Of a DNA stretch of 64,000 nt, positions 1-11,876 are shown piece by piece. A program made the position numbers and the translations under genes. Each line of letters opens with the position of its first letter. The first letter of the stretch is position 1. The notes beneath the pieces are model-generated. The model was not told the DNA's origin. It did not search any database and saw nothing but the letters and a program-made list of their open reading frames with translations. Origin of the DNA: Alopecurus myosuroides (taxonomy: Eukaryota > Streptophyta > Magnoliopsida > Poales > Poaceae); NCBI GenBank assembly GCA_028641055.1, contig CM054059.1:436823785-436887784 (forward strand), read 5' to 3'.

Positions 1-13
1 TAGTGACTGGCAT

Positions 14-29
14 CACTACAAGAAATATG
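14..29 (+). repeat. CACTA left terminal inverted repeat
   Basis: Sixteen bases starting CACTACAAG, matching the inverse of the right end except at position 9 (G versus C). The target duplication CAT precedes it. Confidence 0.95.
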
Positions 30-39
30 CTATCTTGTG

Positions 40-290
40 ACTCACCATATTGGTCACTGAATGGTCACGTAAAATCATTTGTGACCATTTTGCGACCAAA
101 TTGGGTTGGTCAGGTTACGGGCGTCGCAAATGAACCACATCGACCTTCTTCATGAGTTGGTCACGGATGTGCACGACCAAAATAGAAGGTCGCAGATATT
201 TGCGACCAACTGATTGGTCACGCGTTGTTTGGCCGGATCCCACGTGGCACAGCCGACGTGGCAGATATGTGACCAAATTTTTTGGTCTTA
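40..290. repeat. CACTA left subterminal repeat cluster
   Basis: Dense short motifs in both orientations (TTGGTCAC, TGTGACCA, TGCGACCAA, GGTCGCA) occur every 15-40 bases. In En/Spm elements such subterminal repeats are where the TNPA-type protein binds. The same motif set reappears at the right end (about 16840-17075). Confidence 0.85.
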
Positions 291-574
291 CATCAGATTC
301 GGCCTGTTCCAGTTCAGACTTGCATATGGGCCCAGCCCATTTTAAAAAAAAATCTCTCAATTTTGGACGGCTATATGGGCTCAGGCCTAGCCCAAGAGTT
401 GAGCCTATGTTTTTTTCGTATGTTTTTTCGATAAATTTAAAGTGGCCAGGAGAAATATTCCAGCCTTTTTAGTGAATGTACATTTGGGCCTTGGCCTTTT
501 TAGTGTTTCTTTTTAGTGAATGTATGCTTGGGCCTTGGCCTTTTTAGTGTTTGGATGAAGGCCTCTTTGAGTTC

Positions 575-900
575 ACATCTCATTTAAATTCAAATTCAAA
601 CTCATATTCAAATTCATATTTATATTCAAATTCAAATTCAAAATGGCATTCAAATTCAAATTCAAAATGGCATTCAAACACATATAAGCACACAAAGCAC
701 AGTACCAAAATGCAATAGTTTCCCATCAGTTTTACATAAGCAAGCATCAGGTTCACATCAGTTTTACATCAGCAAGCATCAGGTTCACATCAGGACCAAA
801 ATGCATCAGGTTCACATCAGGTTCACATCAGGACCAAAATGCATCAGGTTTACATCAGGTTCACATCAGCAAGCATCATCAGATTTACAGCAGGACCAAA
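575..900. repeat. Short tandem repeats: ATTCAA-type then CATCAGGTTCA-type
   Basis: About 575-685 is a run of ATTCAAATTCAAA units. About 725-895 is built of imperfect CATCAGGTTCA units, some with inserted GGACCAAAATG. No coding potential is seen. The tract lies just 3' of the TNPA-like gene stop at 995, on its downstream side. Confidence 0.8.
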
Positions 901-994
901 ATATATGTGGAGAATCAGGACCTGATGAATCAGCATCAAAATGCATCAAGTTCACCAAGTGAGCATCAAAATGCATCAGCTTCACCAAGTAGCA

Positions 995-3896
995 TCAAGC
1001 AGGTTTATCACCAAAGAGGGCCATCAGGTGAGCAAGCTTCTCATTTTGTTCTTGGGCCATCAAGCACAGCTCCTCATCGCGTGCAGCTTGTGCAGCCTCT
1101 GTGTCTTCCGCCCTCTTCCTGATTGCCGCCATTTCTTCTCGCATCGCTTCGGCTTGCAGCTCAGACCTCTCCAGTTTCTCCTCAAGGTCACGGACATGCG
1201 CGGCAACAACATCATTGGTGTTCTTGTTCCCAGGTCTTGACTGGAGCCCAGCATTCATCAGGAATGTACTTTGCTTCACTTTCTCCTTAAGCACGTCAGC
1301 AACGATTTCAACGTCCAATTTTGGAGGTTCACCTTCTGGTAGCAGTGCATTCTTCCTACTTTCCATCTCAGCCTAGCACACACAAACATATCAACTCAGC
1401 AATTAACAGTGTAAGAAAAAACATCAATAGTTAAGCAATTAAAAAACAGTGCAAGATAAAACATCAAAACAGTGCAAGATAAAACATCAACTCAGCAATT
1501 CAAGCTTACTGGCACATGGGGGGATACAAAACTGATAAGAAAAAACATAGATTATCCACAACAGACATTACAGTGCACAGAACTAAATACCAGCAAGATG
1601 GATAAACCTACATCAGTTACATATAACAATGGACCTAAAAGCTAGAAGTTCAGTGACTTACTATAGCATCTTGAACAGGCACCGAGTACCCAAACTTCTT
1701 ACTGTGGTGAGTTGCCTTGAACAGTTCAATTGCAGATAGCTCTTCACCCTTCAGTTCCTCCTTCTGAAGTGTTATTCAACACAAATCAAAGTGTAAGCTC
1801 ACAGATGTTACTTAGGCCTAACAAAAAGGATGTTTGTTCTTACCTTGCTGTAGATGTGTGCGGCGTAGGACCTCGAACCAGTTTTCTGCTGAAAGACGAC
1901 TTTTTTCCGGTTCCCCTGGTTTGAGTCACAGGTTTGCTACAAAACATCATGTGGAGAAGATAAATCATGGTCTAGCACAGATAAAAGTATGTGTAAAGAT
2001 TTTGAAGCCTAATTGTTGTGACTTGTGATACTAATACAACAAAAATGCAAGTCCAAAAAAAAAAATACTACAAAAATGAAAAGGCTTAAATCTCAAGATC
2101 ATCTCTTGATACATATGTTGATCATAATCTATGAGAAGAAACAGAAAATACAAGACAACAGGCTGGTTCTGTTTTAAGGTTTTCTAATTTGTAAATCATT
2201 ACAGACATCAGGTGTTGGTTGGGCATACATTCATGCATGAGGTAGTAAGCAAACTAGCTAGAATAACATGCTTTAGGATTCATAACATTGAGCCAAGTAA
2301 GCTCCCTAGCACCAGGATTGAGCCAACCCAAGATGCCACAGATATACATAATCAAATAAGAATAGATGAGCAAGTACATGTATACTAGACCTGAGAGCGA
2401 GTAAATGGAAACAACGGCAGATAAATAAGTTTCACCTTATGCCTTGGGGCAGACCACAGTTTCACCAGTGCTTGCCACTCTTCATCTGTCACGTCTTCCA
2501 CGGGAGATTGTATGCTTACTTGATTAGCTGGTACGGGGTCGAACCATTTATGCTTGAGACGGTGTCGCCTGTTCTTGGATATCTTCTGCAGCATATCCAT
2601 GCAAGCATGCACGACAACCTTCGAGTCAGCTTCCATCTCAAAATTAGCCTACAAAACAGACAGTATTATCGATCATACAAAGGTGCAACAGAGAAGAAAA
2701 AAAAGCAGATTCAGCTAGGAGATAAAGAGCTTACACAAACTTTCCCAACGTAATCCTTCACTAGATTGGTCGCTTTCTTGTATTCTTTGAAGTGTGTAAG
2801 AACTGGAGTGTGTTTTCTTGCAACGAATCCACCCTCTGAGGCAAACTTTGCAGCCTGCAAAGGCTGCTCTGGGCGTTTCATACCTTCAGCAATTTGGATA
2901 GGCACCTTGCTCCCCAAAGACTTGGTCATCTTTTTCAGGCCTGCACCCCTTCTGTTTCTTTCCTTGATGACCTTGGGAGATGTTTCTGCAAATGAAATTG
3001 ACATCATAGATAAGAAGAAAAATCTAGTACAACATGCACTAGTAGAAGAGATAATTATAAGATGGACTTGCCTTGATCATGCGTAGGCTGCTCCGGTTCT
3101 TCATCGGAGAAATAATTCATGTTCACACCATTATCAACAGGGCTGAGGTTGCTCCTGTTGGGGTGGACACTGCTTCCTCCCTCCATCTCCTTGGACTGCA
3201 TCTCTACATTCCTGTGCAGTGAGATCTCTCCATCCCTGTGCAGCGGGCTCTCACGATCCCTGGACAGCAACTCTTGGACCATGTCCACTGAGCCCTCCTG
3301 ATCCATGTGCAGCGGAGTATGAAAGCTCGTCTTTTGTCTTGTGTTTCTAGCAGATGGGGTTTTCTCCAGCATCCTCTTCGGTGCTCCTGGAGTATCAACC
3401 GCCATCACTATGGTTTCTGGAGGACCAGCCGCCTTTTTTGGAGGATCAGCCATCACTCTGGTTCCTGGAGCCATAACAGCAAATTTTTCTAAGATCTTTT
3501 TCCTGCTCGTCTTCCTAACAGCAGCCTTTTTCGGCCTAGACACCTGCAGGACATCGTAAACAACAACCAAAACATTAGAACACCAAGCAAGAAAATTTTG
3601 TGAGGACAGAAAAGTAAGCACACAGCATATACTCCCACCCCTCCAAACAAGGAAGAGATATGAACCTTTACAGGCTTCTCCACTACACAATCGTCAACTT
3701 CCTCTCCATCAATAACTTCATCCTCGTTAGGATTGTAGTTGGGGTCTCTTCGTGTTAAGGCACAGTCTGCATCATCATTGGCAACTCCACTACCTTCTTC
3801 AACACCTTTTCTTTTACTAATCATTGACGCTATTGCGCCAATGCCAAGGTGTTGTAACATTCGATTGTTCCGCAAGACAGTTCTAGCCCTAACCAT
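995..3896 (-). CDS. TNPA-like CACTA accessory transposase protein (Ptta/En/Spm family), 7 exons
   Basis: I could join seven minus-strand exons into one open frame of 579 aa: 3896-3666, 3543-3072, 2985-2735, 2648-2436, 1936-1844, 1763-1662 and 1372-995. Every junction has a usable splice pair and phase is kept throughout. Six introns are implied; the second uses a GC donor (AG/GCAAGT). The start MVRARTVLRNNRMLQHLGI resembles first exons of this class. Residues of about 235-455 carry the Ptta/En/Spm plant transposase signature (EEWQALVKLW, then NRKK and TGSRSYA, then AIELFKATHHSKK). The last exon is a charged, Glu-rich predicted coiled coil. In En/Spm, TNPA binds subterminal repeats and assists TNP2. 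No stop or frameshift is visible, unlike in its TNP2 partner. Exon limits are inferred from splice signals and family resemblance, not from transcripts. Confidence 0.85.
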
Positions 3897-5440
3897 GGCA
3901 TACTGGGGAGGGGTGCTTCTTTACATGTATAAAAAAATTCCCATTAGTTGATTGGTTGAAGTGCATTGATAGGCAGGACAACACAAACATATTTGGTATA
4001 CTATCAGGTTTATTATGCATTTATTTAAACTACAGTAACAATATATTATGTAATATAAGCCACACCATATTACATAATATAAGCCAACTATTCAGACTCA
4101 ACAAATACATTTCAACTACCATACTGAAACCAATGCATTTTCAGTTAATCCTAGTGATTTGCGGAAAGTAGACTAACATCACAAGAACATTGGCACATGT
4201 CAATACATAAAACTGACAGTAAAAGCACGACACGAGGAGACAGGCATACCGATTAACTTGGTCTTATTTGCCATCGTTGTTATATATGATCTCAATGTGT
4301 GGGTGCTGGTTGATGATTTCCTATTGCCCTAATAGCTTGCAAAATATCATGAACAAGAATTATATAAAAATGGATAAAACTAGTTGTCAGGTACAGAATT
4401 AACAGAAGCAAGCACTCTCAGGAAATCTATATAAACTCAACTGAACTGTTAGGAAGCATAAGGTGTTTGTAGATTAACAATATGGCATTGTTTTATGACA
4501 TAAAGCATAAGCTGTTAAATTGGTTGGGAAACATTTGTAGAATTTGGTGGTTAATCTATGTAGATGATGTATCCGATGCTATGAAGCGGAAGAGATAACC
4601 GAAAAATATTCCAAACAGCAGCCAAGGGGACAACAAAAACACATATATTATACACTAACAGTGGTACGAATGATCCAAACGGTAGATTTAAGCCGAAAAC
4701 AAGCAAAACATGGATATCAAACAGAGAAACTTAACTAGTGAGATCAAAAGCAGTAGGTGGATATTGATGCTAAATAACATAACCAATCCTCACATGAAAC
4801 AAAGAGAAACACATATATGTATGAGCAAAATAATTACTAGACAGGCTTGCAAGAAAACAACAGCTACAAGATGAAATGCTAATGCTAGTGCACATCACAA
4901 GCTACTACTACCCATGATCAACTATATGTAATGGCAGTAAATTTTAATTGGCATTAAATTTTTGGAGTATGAGTTAAACAAAGTTGAGCATAGTTAAGCA
5001 ATTCATCACATGTTTAGTTGTTGTAAACTAGACCAATCTGCAATTACAGAAAATTTAGTCTGAATGCTTCTTGCTACTGGAATGCAGGGTTAGTAAGCAG
5101 AGTCTTTTTTTTCTTCAGAAAAGAAGCAGCACGTGTACTGTTCTACTTGCAGATGCAGAGTACTTGTAGGTGGAATGTTGGAGCAATAGAAAGAAAACAG
5201 AGGAACAACCTCCACACTCAGATCCAGCAGAGGCTCGAATTGGGGGAGGCAAGCCAGACCAATCTACAAACCCTAACCCGCAGAAGCAATCAAGGACATG
5301 GCAAAAAGCAATCAAGGACATGGCTCGGAGGTGGAGCTACGGAGCTCGTGAGATCCCTAACCCGATGAACCCTAACCGTAGAAGCAAAACCTAGAACGAT
5401 GAACCCTAAGCCTAGAAGGGCATGGCTAGAAGCATGAGGT
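3897..5440. other. Non-coding upstream region of the TNPA-like gene
   Basis: AT-rich sequence between the TNPA-like start codon and a GC-rich leader block. I see no protein-coding resemblance. By analogy with the other two genes of the element it may hold a 5'-UTR intron. This is inference only. Confidence 0.4.
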
Positions 5441-5815
5441 AGGGAGGAAAGTAACCGGCGACGTGTTGTAGTCGTCGATGGATCCTACCTGCCGTCTGTC
5501 GCCGTCGTCGATGGATCCTACCTGCCGTCGTCGATGGATCCTACCTACCGTCGTCGGCGTTGGTTGATGTTGTCGTCGCGCACGTCTCCCTCCTCTCGTC
5601 GTCGGCGTCGAGGTGGAGGAAAGTGGAGGCGGATCTGGTGAGAGTGGAGGCGGAGGGGAGTGGAGGCGGAGTGGAGGCAGATCTGGGGAGGCGGAGTGGA
5701 GGCGGAGTGGAGGATTGCTGTCCGGCTGTCCACGGGCCTAATTTTTCGGGAGTGGAGGGGATGGTTGTCCACACGCCTAATTTTTCGGGAGTGGAGGGGA
5801 TGGCTGTCCGAAATT
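5440..5815 (-). promoter_or_regulatory. GC-rich putative 5' leader/promoter of the TNPA-like gene, with internal repeats
   Basis: A GC-rich island in otherwise AT-rich DNA. It contains about three imperfect copies of a GTCGTCGATGGATCCTACC unit (5470-5555), then GGAGTGGAGGCGGA units (5630-5715), then two copies of a CCTAATTTTTCGGGAGTGGA unit (5740-5800). It lies 1.5 kb upstream of the TNPA-like start codon. Comparable islands precede the other two genes of the element. Confidence 0.45.
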
Positions 5816-6229
5816 TTATGCGCTTAATTTTAAGTTAGGAGGGAAAAATGAGAGGGAAAATTGGGAGGGTAATTTATTTGTCCAAAAATAAAAGTAATAA
5901 AAGAAAATAGGTTGAAATTGTTTTAAAAACACCACGCAAATATTATTAAGTTTAGATCAAAATATAATAATTTTGCTCTTTTTTTAACCAATAGATAAAC
6001 ATGTTCCTCTGATCATTACGAAAAATCGTGAGCTACGTCGTTTATGTTATCTTTTATAGCTTCTAATTTTGAATTCTAATTTTTGTCAAATAAATTTTGA
6101 ATAATGTGTAAAGTTGTTCTCTGTGATTATATATAGACTATGAGGAAATGTTTCTAGTCAAAATAAACTTTAAAAATATCATTAACCTCTATTTGACACT
6201 CGGAAAATAAAAAATACCGGTTTGAAAAT

Positions 6230-6850
6230 ACGGTCGTTTCTGTGAGCACTTTTTCGAGATGGTTGTGGTATTCCAAGTTTATTATTTTCTATGGATACTA
6301 GATCACTTATTATAACACCACGCGAAGATCTTGCATCGTTTCGAGTCTTTTTGAATTTTCTGGAATTTTCTAAGCCGGTTTCGGAAAACGGTCAAAACGG
6401 GGGACACGACCGTTCGTAGCTAGGCGTTGAATCTTGAGCAACTCTTTGCATATCTATGTTGAAATAGGTACTTGGGTACCTAAAAATGATTTTTGCAAAA
6501 AATAAAGAGAAAACTACGAGGCACCTATAGTTCAAATTTTGCCCGGTTTCAACTAAATCGGCAGAAATTTGTCTTTTTCAAAGGAGGTGTATTTTGAGCT
6601 ATTGAGATGAAGTAAGTTTGTTATTTGTAGATCAAACATGACATAATATATTTAGAATTTTACTTTGTACATTTTTGCAACATATTTTGTGTATGTGCTT
6701 CACAAAACAAGCCAGTTTTGACACTCCGGGGATGGAAAATGGTATTTTTATTCAACGAAAAATAAAACTTTCTTCGTGAACATTGTTAGTTGTTCCAATA
6801 TGCATCTTGTGTGGAATATGGTCACATTTAAACAAACTATGCCATGGATG
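6230..6850 (-). repeat. ~620-bp module shared, inverted, with the CACTA element at 38113-41000
   Basis: Read on the minus strand, this segment matches the internal repeat unit of the second CACTA. Shared landmarks are a central CTAGCTACGAACGGTC, a stretch like AACTATAGGTGCCTCGTAG, and an ATGCATCTT...GTGGAATATGG...ACTATGCCATGGAT end. No reading frame is conserved. It lies between the TNPA-like and B3 genes, in the gap separating divergent transcription units. Confidence 0.75.
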
Positions 6851-7202
6851 TGGAGCAGGTTCGTTTAATAAGATCGCTTGCCCTATCTGCACTGTTGCGC
6901 TCCTTGCGCTCCTTACGCAGTGATATGAAGTTCATTGCTGCGTTCAATGACCAGAAGGTGGCCAAGATTTTGCCTCCATGGTTGAGGCTTGCTGGACCAG
7001 ACGCCGGAGCTCGGCTTCGCGGCGACTCCAAGTGATTCGTTCTTGGATTCGTCACAATTGATGGCGTCCAAGGTCAATCGTCGGAAGGGAGAGACCGAGA
7101 GTTCTACTGAGCTCCGTTCTCGGTATCAGCGGCACCTGGAGAACTCCGGCGATGAGTGGCGGCGGCTCCCGAGGACTCGATTGCTTTTTACTTTTTAATC
7201 TT

Positions 7203-7368
7203 AGGTACAACACTTTTATTTATGTAGTTAAAATTAAAAAAAAATTAGATAGAAGAGGTACAACACTGTTATTCATGTAGTTAAAATTAAAAAAATTAGA
7301 TAAAAGAGGTACAACACTTTTATTTATGTAGTTAAAATTAAAAAAAAAAATTAGATAGAAAAGGGCAG
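7203..7368. repeat. Three tandem ~54-bp repeats
   Basis: Three consecutive copies of a unit beginning AGGTACAACACT, followed by TTATTTATGTAGTTAAAA, an A-run and TTAGATAGAA. Copies differ mainly in A-run length. They lie just upstream of the GC-rich leader of the B3 gene. Confidence 0.85.
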
Positions 7369-7369
7369 T

Positions 7370-7800
7370 TTCCCCCCGTCGTCTTCGGCTGTTTCCAAAA
7401 GAGGGCAATTTCCCCCCGTCGCTTCGCAACACTTTCCCCTCCAGCTGCGCTAGGTCTGCCTCGCCGGAGAGCCCCGCGGCGAATCCGGCCGTCCCCATCC
7501 CACCGTCAGTCTCCGCCGTTCGCCCCCGACTTCTTCCCTGTCATCTTCAATCGCCCCCGTCGTCTTCGATCCGCGCTGCCTCCCCCACGGTAAGTTCCCT
7601 GTCATCTTCAATCGCCCCCTGTCATCTTCAATCGCCCCCGTCGTCTTCGATCCGCGCTGCCCCCCGGCGAATCCGGCCGTCCCAGACGTGGATCCGACCC
7701 CATCCCGCCGTCAGTCTCCGCCGTTCACCCCCGTCTTCTTCCCTGTCATCTTCAATCGCCCCTGTCGTCTTCCCCGCCGTCTTTCTTTTGTTTCCGCTAA
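7370..7800 (+). promoter_or_regulatory. GC-rich putative 5' leader of the B3 gene, with an internal ~200-bp duplication
   Basis: C-rich leader-like sequence in which a block (CCGTCAGTCTCCGCCGTTC, then CCCTGTCATCTTCAATCGCC, then CGTCTTCGATCCGCGCTGCC) recurs about 200 bp downstream. It precedes the B3 start codon by about 1.6 kb, and an acceptor-like AG lies at 9362-9363 just before that codon. This suggests a 5'-UTR exon and a leader intron. Inferred, not proven. Confidence 0.45.
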
Positions 7801-8989
7801 TCCCATGTGTTTATTGGTTCTGTTTGGAGTAAGAGTTAGATATTTAATGGAATTATTCATTCACAAAGCACATTTAGAAAGAAAGCTAGGTTTTCTTCAT
7901 GTTCAGGATACTCTAGCTTTTAGTCCTGATGTGTTCTAGAGTGTAGATGGTGTTGGACCAAGATCTTGCATGATCTTTGTTTTGTTAATCAATGTGGGGT
8001 ACGTTGTCTATTGTTTGACTAAAATTTTGGAGTATCAACGTGGAGTTGTTGATTTATTTAACTGAATTTACTCCTTGTGAAATCCTTGTTAACTGAATTT
8101 AACAAATTCCTTGTTACTGAATCTAACAAATTACTTGCAGTATTAAGTATTAGCTGAAATTAACAAATGTGAATTTAAATTAACAGATGTTCATCAAGTA
8201 TTAAGCTCCATGTTGCGTAATGCCACTCCTGTTTCCCTCTCTCTCTCTCATCTTGTATTTTTGCTTGAAATGCTGTGGTATGCTGGCTGTACACCAAAAT
8301 CACACTCAAAAGTGTCCCATTTTAGTGCAGTAGTCCAATATTTCTTGGTAGTTTAGTTCCTGCAGATAGATGCTCTGTTGTATGTACTATGAAGATTTGC
8401 CAAAATCACAGGAACATTTGCTTCCTTAGGGTCTCTTCTGCTCTGAAATTTTGCTTGGAAAAAATGTTCAAATGTACTCCATGTATGCACTCTACCTGAA
8501 TGTACTCCAATAAGGAGTAGCTGTAATGCATGCCTTAGTTCCTTGTCTCTAATCAGAAGTAATTATTGGTATGCAAAATTTCCGTCTTGCTTGCTTGCTG
8601 TAGTGCAAATTACTGGTTGGAGTATTAAAGATCGTGTGTTCAGCTTATAAAGCTCTCGAGGACCTGTCTTTCTTGCTTGTTGTACCAAGTGGCGAATCCT
8701 TATTGGAGACTTATTTACTTGCAGTAGTTTAGGAAACTTATTGCTTGCAGACTGAAGTACTCCCCCACTGCATTAATGTTTTCAGGTCAACATATTGGAT
8801 TGGAGAGCAGAAACATACCGTTTTTATACATGTGCATCCTCGAGATTTAGTTTTATGTAGCACTGTATGGAATTAGGAATGAGATTAAACAGAGATTGCT
8901 ATGCCCACTGAATGATTGATTTTACGTTGTTCTAACTATTACCTCAAGCCTGACATGAGTCGAAGAAAATCTGAAAACAAAAACTCTTC

Positions 8990-9305
8990 TGCTTATATTA
9001 CTGTAAGCTATATTTGGAATGAATTGATTGTGTGCAACTATAATGAACTATAATGAAACTATAATGAAACTATAATTACTGTAAGCTATCTTTGGAATTA
9101 ATTGATTGTGTGCAACTGCTGCATCTTCACTTCTGCACACGCTTGTTTAATCTTTAGCCTGTAAGCTATAATTACTCGAAACTATAATTAAACTATAATT
9201 ACTGTAAGCTATAGTTAAACTTGAGTAGTTATATTCCTGCCATTTTCTACAAGCTATAATTAAACTTGAGTAGTTATATTACTGTAAGCTATAATTACTT
9301 TAATG
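8990..9305. repeat. Imperfect repeats of a CTGTAAGCTATAATT-type unit
   Basis: The motif ACTGTAAGCTATA and variants, with runs of AACTATAATGA, recur through this stretch. It lies in the putative leader intron just before the B3 coding start. No coding potential is seen. Confidence 0.6.
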
Positions 9306-9378
9306 TTCATGGTAAAGTTCCCTGCCATTTTCTGATTGCTAATTGCTAATTCGATGATGAATAGGCGGGTTTGCTACG

Positions 9379-10897
9379 ATGGACTTCGAGTTCTTCACGT
9401 GGGTAGATCCTTTGCTGCAGACGCTGCCACGAAAGTTTGCAAACTTGATGGACGGTCGTGAGCCCGATGAACTGAGGGTGTGTGAGGTGGGCAATCGGCG
9501 CACCACAATCTGGGACATTGATGTGGAGTTCAAAGGCCCTGGCCGTATGTTCCTCCAGGGCACTTGGTCTCGGTTCGTGAACACTTATGGCCTCGAGTTA
9601 GGAAATGTCCTGATCTGCATATACGACGGCGACAACATGCTCACCGTCAAGATGTTTGACAATCAAATGTGCCGCATACGTTACAACGACAACTGCAGTA
9701 CATGCTTCTTATCACAAAAATTGTCAATTCTGCGTATTTGTTGGAAGTAATATTTGTTGCTGGATATTGAGTTCCATATTTGTTGGATGATGTACAGGCA
9801 GGATTACTGGGATGGATGCGGCTGGCTTCGAGTTCATCAGGGTCATCCTAGACACTTCAGCGGAGAAAATGGTACGGTAGTAAAACCTGAAACAACAATT
9901 TGATATATGTAACTTAGTGTGTATAACTCTAAACCCTGATTGGTCATTCGCTGCAGAGGCTGCCTCAGCCGCTTGTGGACTTGCTGAAGGACCAGAGGCT
10001 CACTGAAATGTACCTGTGTGAGGAGGATGATACCAGCCTGTGGGATATGGGAGTGGTCCTCGAGAACAGTGGCCGCATGTACCTCAAGCGCGGCTGGCAG
10101 TCGTTCGCCCGCCGTTTCAGCTTGAACCAGGGGGATTTCGTCCACTTCTGTTTCGACGCCTTTGATGTGCTCACCGTCAAGGTGTTCGACCCAACCATGT
10201 GCCGCAAGCGCTACCAACACAGGGATGACAGTTCAAGTGATGGCATGGACAGTGATGGCAATGACAGTGATGATGCTGAGATAATCGAGAGAGGTACAAA
10301 AAAATCTTTATTCCTTGTTTATTAGTGTCATGTAGTGGATGAATAACTAGGTGTTGCTTTGTTACATATAGGACCTGGTATTAGGGGAGATCTCATATTC
10401 GACGACTATTGCATATTTGGGAACAAGGTGCACCTGAACAAGGCTGGAGTGCTTCAGCTGAACGAAATGGCTGATGACGCTGCGGAAAATCTTCTCAAGT
10501 ACTATGTTTGCAGGATGATACCGTCCTCTCTGGACAAACAAAAGGGAAAAATGGTTAGAATCTGTTTTATTTGACATTGTTCAAACCTTTTGTCTTTGCA
10601 ATCTTTCTAATTTTTGTAATATTAATATCTTCACAGGAGTTTGGACCTGAGTTCACTAGAGCTGGCCTCAAGAATTATCTGAAAACACTTGTGAAAGTAA
10701 ATGTTGGGTGCACTGCCAACGGGGAACGACACGATATGATGATGAAGATGGGAGCTGACAAGAAAAAGGCAATACTGAGTCGTGGATGGACAACAGCTAT
10801 GACAAGCTACAATATCGAGAAGGGAGACAATGTGATCTTCTCCTTCAAGCCAAATGGACCTGGCAAGCTTCTTCTGGAGATGATTGTAATGAACTGA
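9379..10897 (+). CDS. CACTA-borne protein with three B3-type DNA-binding modules, 5 exons
   Basis: Exons 9379-9697, 9798-9871, 9957-10293, 10372-10553 and 10637-10897 join in phase at GT-AG junctions to give 390 aa with no internal stop. Residues 1-105 form a B3 fold signature (starting DFEFFTWV, then LPRKFANLM, GRMFLQGTWSRFVNTYGLEL, and MLTVKMFD). Residues of about 110-220 form a second (FEFIRVIL, LPQPLVDLLK, RMYLKRGWQSFARRF, VLTVKVFD), followed by an acidic Ser/Asp-rich linker. The C-terminal third contains a more divergent third B3-like module (SRGWTTAMTSYNIEKGDNVI). B3 domains are plant-specific sequence-specific DNA-binding domains, and several in tandem is typical of the REM class. The gene is transcribed opposite to both transposase genes, inside the element. 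The first module could instead be a separate gene, because its link to exon 2 rests on one predicted intron. Function in transposition is unknown. Confidence 0.8.
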
Positions 10898-11085
10898 TGG
10901 AGATTATTGTAATGAACTGATGGAGATGATTGTAATGAACTTATGGAAATGTTGCTATCTTAAGCAGTAGTGAACTGATGGAATGGTTGCTTTTGCTATC
11001 TTAAGCAGTAGTGAACTGATGGAATGATTGTAATGAACTTATGGAAATGTTGCTATCTTAAGCAGTAGTGAACTGAATGAAATGT
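10885..11085 (+). repeat. Repeats in the presumed 3' UTR of the B3 gene
   Basis: Units ending GTAATGAACTGATGGA and units containing TTGCTATCTTAAGCAGTAG recur three to four times directly after the B3 stop codon. The first repeat overlaps the last codons of the gene, so the array may have grown from the coding end. Confidence 0.75.
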
Positions 11086-11234
11086 GTTGATCATCTATAT
11101 CTCTGAGCTTATTTCATGAATGAAATGCAAGTGTTCTTTTTGTCTCTGAACTTATTTCATGCATATCTGTTGATGAATGCAAAGCTTCTGTAAATTGTTT
11201 TTGGTAAGGCACAAGTAAGATGAGTATAAAAAGT

Positions 11235-11335
11235 GTTAGACATCAACAACTAACAAGATTTGTACATAGAGCCCAGTGGTAACACATGCCACTAGATAGT
11301 CAGGAGGTCCTGGGTTCGAGTCCTAGGCCTCAACC
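11235..11335 (+). repeat. tRNA-like (SINE-type) sequence, copy 1
   Basis: Contains an A-box-like GAGCCCAGTGGTAAC followed about 40 bases later by a B-box GGGTTCGAGTCC, the internal promoter layout of tRNA-derived SINEs. It does not fold as an obvious complete tRNA gene. A related copy lies at 11527-11622 with the same preceding flank (CATCAACAACTAACAAGAT). Confidence 0.5.
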
Positions 11336-11526
11336 TTTTTAGTATATTTTCCAAAATTGTTTCAAACTACAAATCTAAATCCAGCAATGTTTCAAACTAC
11401 AAATACAAATTCGAATACCAGTCCAGTAATGTTTTAAACTCCAAAAACAAATTTGAATACCAGTCCAGTAATGTTTCTTCTTTCTTTTATTTGCATTTCA
11501 CACAGAAAAAAAATATATATAATGTA

Positions 11527-11622
11527 TTATACATCAATAACTAACAAGATCAGTCATATAGCCCAGTGGCAACACACTACTCTATGCCAGCTCCTGGGTT
11601 CGATACCTAGGCCACAACCCAT
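11527..11622 (+). repeat. tRNA-like (SINE-type) sequence, copy 2
   Basis: A second copy of the unit at 11235-11335, with A-box-like TAGCCCAGTGGCAAC and B-box-like GGGTTCGATACC. Sharing of the 5' flank and of TTTCAAACTACAAAT-like sequence between copies indicates a local segmental duplication rather than two insertions. Confidence 0.5.
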
Positions 11623-11876
11623 TTTTTCTGCTATTTTCTACATTTAGAGATAACAGTCCAGTAATGCAAATTCAGAGTTTCAGGCACAACCAAATTCAGA
11701 GAAAATCAGTGCAGATTCATAACAGATATCCAGAAATCAGTGTACAATTATTATAAGTTTTGGAGAAATCAGTACATAAATCATCATTACAAGCAATTTC
11801 TCAATGCCATTGTCTGAAATGCATCAGTTGCATCACTACTTCAAAAACATTTTTCTCTTCATGCCTAGTCCATCTG

